Assembly: GCA_003158855.1 (NCBI GenBank)
Contig: PMLJ01000032.1
Location: forward strand, 57,697-95,738
DNA: 38,042 nucleotides
From: Acidimicrobiaceae bacterium
GTDB lineage: Bacteria > Actinomycetota > Acidimicrobiia > Acidimicrobiales > RAAP-2
Direction: 5' to 3'
Shown: positions 35,527 through 38,042 of the stretch, in pieces
Layout: every line of letters starts with the position of its first letter
Position numbering within the stretch: the first letter of the stretch is position 1
Notes under the pieces: model-generated
Told to the model about the DNA's origin: nothing
Seen by the model: the letters and a program-made list of their open reading frames with translations, nothing else
Databases searched by the model: none
Translations under genes and position numbers: made by a program

Positions 35527-35550
35527 GCTGCCGGCCCGGGGGCCGGCAGC
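35527..35550 (-). terminator. Perfect 10-bp stem-loop after rpoC
   Basis: GCTGCCGGCC (35527-35536) and GGCCGGCAGC (35541-35550) pair completely around a 4-base loop. It stands 11 bases after the rpoC stop on the transcript. No T run follows, so it is a strong but U-less terminator candidate, separating the rpoBC and str transcripts. Confidence 0.65.
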
Positions 35551-35561
35551 GTCGCTCGCCG

Positions 35562-38042
35562 CTAGATAGCCTGTCCGCCAAGCTCGTTTTCGGGCCTGGC
35601 TTCATCGTCTTCGGGCAGCGCTGACTCGTCGTAGGTGGCCGTTCCGATGTTCTGGAAAGCCGACAGGTCGGCGCTAAATGTGTCTTCGCCACCGATTTCA
35701 CCCAAGAGACTGGCCAAATCGAGGTCATCGTCCGACACCTGAGCCCAGGCGGGCAGCAGTTCGGCGTCGGGCATGTCCAGACGAAGCTCGCGCTTGTTGT
35801 AGTACTCGAGGCCAGATCCAGCCGGGATCAGCTTGCCGATGATGATGTTCTCCTTCAGGCCCACGAGGTGGTCTCGCTTGCCCTCGATGGCGGCCTCGGT
35901 CAAGACACGGGTGGTCTCTTGGAACGAAGCGGCCGAGAGCCACGAGTCAGTCGCCAGCGAGGCCTTGGTGATACCCATCAACTGGGCACGGCCGTCGGCG
36001 GCTTCCTTCGAGTTGGCCTCGAGGCCATCGTTGGTGTCGTTGAACAACTTGACGTCGACCATCGCACCGGGCAGCCACGGGGACTCACCCGCGTCGACGA
36101 TCTGGACACGGCGGGTCATCTGGCGAACGATGAGCTCGATGTGCTTGTCGTGGATGGATACACCCTGGTCACGGTAGACATTCTGGACCTCTTCGACCAA
36201 GTACTGCTGGGTCTCACGGGTACCACGGAACTTCATCATCAGCTTGGGGTCAAGCGGACCATCGTGCAGCGGGGTGCCGACTTCGACCTCTTGGCCGTCC
36301 TCGACGTGCAGGTGGCGCGCGATCGAGATCGACTCCTCCTGAACCTCACCCTCGTTACCGATGACCGTGACCTTACGCTCACGACCAATCAGTTCAACGC
36401 GTATAACTCCTGAGAATTCAGCAACCTTGGCGGCACCCTTCGGGGTACGGGCCTCAAAGAGCTCGACCACTCGCGGGAGTCCGTGGGTGATGTCGCTCTC
36501 GGTCACACCACCGGAGTGGAAGGTACGCATGGTCAACTGCGTGCCGGGCTCTCCAATGGACTGCGCCGCAATAACGCCGACCGCTTCACCGAGCTCGACG
36601 AGCTGGTGGGTCGCGAGCGAGAGTCCGTAGCACGCCGCACACACGCCCTGGACTGCGTCGCAGGTGAGGGTGGTGCGAACACGCACGCGGGTCACGGCCT
36701 CGTCGTCGCGCAAGCGCTCGACGTCGTCGACCATCAACATGGTGCCGGCGGGGATCGTCGATCCGTCCGACAGCGTCACGTCTTCAGCGGCAACGCGGCC
36801 CCAGAGCTTGGTTTCGAGGTGAGCGCGCTGGCCACGGGTGTCCGGGGCGACGTGCTCGATCCACATGCCACGCGAACCTCCACAGTCGAACTCCTTGACA
36901 ATCAACTCCTGGGCGACGTCGACGAGTCGACGGGTCAGGTAGCCAGAGTCGGCGGTACGAAGCGCGGTGTCACCAAGGCCCTTACGGGTACCGTGCGTCG
37001 AGATGAAGTACTCGAGGACCGAGAGGCCTTCGCGGAACGAGGACTTGATCGGACGAGGGATCATCTCACCGCGCGGGTTCGACACGAGGCCCTTCATGGC
37101 GGCGATCTGTCGGATCTGCTGGCTGTTACCACGAGCACCCGAATCCACCATCATGCGGATCGGGTTGTCGAACAACGCGTTCATGGCGCGGTCGGTGGCG
37201 TCACCGACCTCCTTGTTCGCGTTGGTCCAGATCTCGATCTCCTGCTGGCGACGCTCGTCGTCGACGATGACGCCTCGGCGGTAGTTGGTCTCGACCTTGG
37301 CGGCCTGCTCCTCGTACTTGTTGAGGATCGCGGCCTTCTCCGAGGTGGTGACAACGTCGTCGATGGAGATCGTCAAACCCGACTGCGTGGCGAAGCGGAA
37401 GCCCAGCGACTTGATGGCGTCAAGCGACTCGGCGACCTCTTGGCGGCCGAAGCCGCCGGAGATCTCCTCGACGATGGTGCCAATAGGCGTGGCGTTCTTT
37501 CCGATCAACTCGTTCACGTAACGAAACCCGAACGGCAGCGCCTCGTTGAAGAAGACCCGACCCGGCGTCGTCACGAGCGAGCGGCTCGCGCCGACCACTT
37601 TGACGCCCAAGGCATCGAGACGAGTGTCGAGCGATGATCCCTCGAGAGGACGAATCTGAATGGGCGTGCGCAGACCAACGGTCTTGTCACCCAAGGCGTT
37701 TTCGATCTCGTACACGTGACGGAATACCCGGGGGTTCTCGATCTCCTCGTCAGCGGGCAGCGTCAGGTAGTACGCGCCAAACACCATGTCCTGAGCGGGC
37801 TCGGTGATGGGACGACCGGTCGCGGGCGTGAAGATGTTGTTGGTCGAAAGCATGAGGATCCGCGCTTCGGCCTGGGCTTCTGCCGAGAGCGGCACGTGCA
37901 CGGCCATCTGGTCACCGTCGAAGTCGGCGTTGAACGCCTTGCAGACGAGGGGGTGGATCTGGATGGCCTTGCCGTCGACGAGCACCGGCTCGAAGGCCTG
38001 GATGCCGAGACGGTGCAACGTCGGCGCGCGGTTCAGCAGCAC
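35562..38042 (-). CDS. rpoC: DNA-directed RNA polymerase subunit beta', C-terminal 826 residues; cut by the window edge
   Basis: The beta' subunit holds the catalytic magnesium. The fragment begins within the conserved [18 protein letters not shown] and includes [17 protein letters not shown] with the three catalytic aspartates (D40, D42, D44 of the fragment). It continues through the bridge helix and trigger-loop regions ([20 protein letters not shown] near the latter), the second zinc site (FDCGGSRG and [17 protein letters not shown]), and the C-terminal [16 protein letters not shown]. It ends with an acidic tail ([18 protein letters not shown]). About one third of the gene, with the clamp and first zinc finger, is outside the window. 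The codon at 38042 is internal, not a start. Confidence 0.98.
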   Translation of the reverse strand: MLLNRAPTLHRLGIQAFEPVLVDGKAIQIHPLVCKAFNADFDGDQMAVHVPLSAEAQAEARILMLSTNNIFTPATGRPITEPAQDMVFGAYYLTLPADEEIENPRVFRHVYEIENALGDKTVGLRTPIQIRPLEGSSLDTRLDALGVKVVGASRSLVTTPGRVFFNEALPFGFRYVNELIGKNATPIGTIVEEISGGFGRQEVAESLDAIKSLGFRFATQSGLTISIDDVVTTSEKAAILNKYEEQAAKVETNYRRGVIVDDERRQQEIEIWTNANKEVGDATDRAMNALFDNPIRMMVDSGARGNSQQIRQIAAMKGLVSNPRGEMIPRPIKSSFREGLSVLEYFISTHGTRKGLGDTALRTADSGYLTRRLVDVAQELIVKEFDCGGSRGMWIEHVAPDTRGQRAHLETKLWGRVAAEDVTLSDGSTIPAGTMLMVDDVERLRDDEAVTRVRVRTTLTCDAVQGVCAACYGLSLATHQLVELGEAVGVIAAQSIGEPGTQLTMRTFHSGGVTESDITHGLPRVVELFEARTPKGAAKVAEFSGVIRVELIGRERKVTVIGNEGEVQEESISIARHLHVEDGQEVEVGTPLHDGPLDPKLMMKFRGTRETQQYLVEEVQNVYRDQGVSIHDKHIELIVRQMTRRVQIVDAGESPWLPGAMVDVKLFNDTNDGLEANSKEAADGRAQLMGITKASLATDSWLSAASFQETTRVLTEAAIEGKRDHLVGLKENIIIGKLIPAGSGLEYYNKRELRLDMPDAELLPAWAQVSDDDLDLASLLGEIGGEDTFSADLSAFQNIGTATYDESALPEDDEARPENELGGQAI

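Overview
The window is one long chromosomal housekeeping region from a bacterium that looks like an actinobacterium, perhaps of the class Acidimicrobiia (class-level guess, moderate confidence). Reasons: moderately high G+C; truA-rplM-rpsI behind rpoA-rplQ; the chain glmM-glmS-acpS-alr-tsaE-tsaB-rimI-tsaD leading to groES-groEL; a DevS/DevR-type two-component pair; frequent GTG starts. I see no rRNA, tRNA, CRISPR array, insertion sequence or phage gene. Both ends cut genes: groEL at the left edge, rpoC at the right.

Almost everything is on the minus strand, so the biological order runs right to left. (1) 38042-35562: C-terminal part of rpoC, then a strong stem-loop. (2) 35426-30850: str cluster rpsL-rpsG-fusA-tuf with rpsJ attached, behind a recognisable promoter. 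(3) A 226-bp structured gap, then 30623-18666: rplC-rplD-rplW-rplB-rpsS-rplV-rpsC-rplP-rpmC-rpsQ-rplN-rplX-rplE-rpsN-rpsH-rplF-rplR-rpsE-rpmD-rplO-secY-adk-map, with genes overlapping or almost touching. (4) 16456-18669, plus strand: three genes placed between map and infA, encoding a flavin-type split-barrel protein, a GAF-domain histidine kinase and a NarL/DevR-type regulator. (5) 16229-2795: infA-rpmJ-rpsM-rpsK-rpsD-rpoA-rplQ-truA-rplM-rpsI-glmM-glmS-acpS-alr-udg-tsaE-tsaB-rimI-tsaD-pdxH. (6) 1534-2798, plus strand: a tiny ORF coupled to an MFS transporter. (7) 1403-1: groES-groEL behind a CIRCE-type heat-shock operator.

Functionally the window joins transcription (RpoA, RpoC), translation (27 ribosomal proteins, IF-1, EF-Tu, EF-G), export and maturation of new proteins (SecY, methionine aminopeptidase, GroES/EL), tRNA t6A modification (TsaB/D/E), pseudouridylation (TruA), cell-wall precursor supply (GlmM, GlmS, Alr), acyl-carrier-protein activation (AcpS), vitamin B6 salvage (PdxH) and uracil repair.

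The part that least fits a housekeeping region is the plus-strand DevSR-like module inside the spc/alpha ribosomal junction. Its kinase keeps the histidine that corresponds to the haem ligand of mycobacterial DevS, its regulator keeps the DevR recognition helix, and a near-consensus DevR-type inverted repeat (GTGACT-N2-AGACCC) lies about 43 bp before a Shine-Dalgarno-less start codon. This suggests a self-contained, possibly leaderless, gas- or redox-responsive switch. Other notable points are an infA that appears to start with CTG, a transcription boundary apparently moved from tuf/rpsJ to rpsJ/rplC with a structured leader, long tails on ribosomal proteins S3 and L22, and two convergent gene pairs whose stop codons share one CTAG.
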